A stretch of 64,000 nt of DNA from Bdellovibrionales bacterium (GTDB lineage Bacteria > Bdellovibrionota > Bdellovibrionia > Bdellovibrionales > UBA1609): NCBI GenBank assembly GCA_016716765.1, contig JADJVA010000004.1:186001-250000 (forward strand), in the 5' to 3' direction. This document shows positions 63,901 to 64,000 of this stretch, piece by piece. How positions within the stretch are numbered: the first letter of the stretch is position 1; every line of letters begins with the position of its first letter. The translations under genes were made by a program, and so were the position numbers. The notes beneath the pieces were generated by a model. It did not search any database. It had not been told where the DNA came from and worked only from the letters and a program-made list of their open reading frames with translations.

Positions 63901-64000
63901 ATGGGATTGAGAATTTCAACAAATCTAGCGGCAATTCAGGCGCGTCGCCAGCTATTTAATTCGGGGATAGGGATGGACTTAGCAATGGCTCAGCTGGCCA
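63901..64000 (+). CDS. fliC: Flagellin, N-terminal fragment (runs off the window)
   Basis: ATG 63901 opens MGLRISTNLAAIQARRQL, the conserved N-terminal D0 helix of flagellins (Bdellovibrio-like M-G-x-R-I-S-T-N start). AGAGG (63888-63892) lies eight bases upstream. Only 33 residues are inside the window, so it is partial at the 3' end. Exported through the flagellar type III apparatus to form the filament. Confidence 0.85.
   Translation, partial: MGLRISTNLAAIQARRQLFNSGIGMDLAMAQLA

Noticed and set aside
1..64000. tRNA, rRNA and CRISPR arrays
   Set aside because: No TpsiC-like arms with matching stems, no rRNA blocks and no regularly spaced repeats were seen by eye on either strand.

Overview
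The window looks like chromosomal DNA from a Gram-negative, flagellated bacterium of the Bdellovibrio / former deltaproteobacterial type. This is inferred from the mix of genes rather than any marker gene. There are many signal-peptide and lipobox proteins, outer-membrane barrels, LamG / 'DIGAFE' surface proteins, a CFI-box metalloprotease, a fused IcmF mutase and a flagellin start at the right edge. I found no rRNA, tRNA or CRISPR array.

Layout. 0-4 kb: tail of a Cys-rich protein, a RecD2 helicase and an M48 lipoprotein protease. 4-11.4 kb: a complete, tightly overlapping histidine operon (yerC-hisG-D-C-B-H-A-F-IE) that begins with a TrpR/YerC-type regulator. 11.4-16.8 kb: a scar island of decayed transposases (rve type, ISL3, IS5-like, IS481-like) around one intact secreted protein of 720 aa. 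It is bounded by an 18-bp direct repeat that copies the hisIE stop-codon region. 16.8-18.1 kb: a radical SAM gene cut by one in-frame UAA. 18.3-21.9 kb: maeB-hflX on the minus strand. 22-33.6 kb: acyl-CoA metabolism (FadJ-type protein, PlsC, 3-hydroxyacyl-CoA dehydrogenase, crotonase, IcmF) mixed with envelope genes. 33.6-40.6 kb: a GT-C-like membrane protein, an outer-membrane barrel and a large LamG surface lipoprotein split by one frameshift. 40.6-49.7 kb: acyl-CoA dehydrogenase, a stand-alone B12-binding protein, HD phosphohydrolase, FadL-like porin, M50 protease, scpA-scpB and an FAD oxidoreductase. 49.4-52.3 kb: a tandem duplication whose junction joins the start of psd to the oxidoreductase. 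52.3-59.8 kb: psd, a decayed secreted gene, ferredoxin, prfC, a metalloprotease/barrel fusion and a PilZ protein. 59.9-63.7 kb: a compact four-gene cluster (URC1-like GTP cyclohydrolase II homologue, DUF1688/URC4, upp, udk). A flagellin gene begins at 63901 behind a FliA-like promoter.

How the genes work together. The his operon makes histidine from PRPP and ATP in one transcript with translational coupling at nearly every junction. The acyl-CoA genes could feed fatty and branched-chain acids through beta-oxidation and a B12-dependent rearrangement, with malic enzyme supplying NADPH and pyruvate. The right-hand cluster has the hallmarks of the URC pyrimidine-catabolism route known from the yeast Lachancea kluyveri, with Upp and Udk feeding uracil and uridine in as UMP. 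That would suit an organism living on other cells' nucleic acids. Several genes differ from an intact reading frame by a single base, so either sequencing errors or recent decay must be considered.
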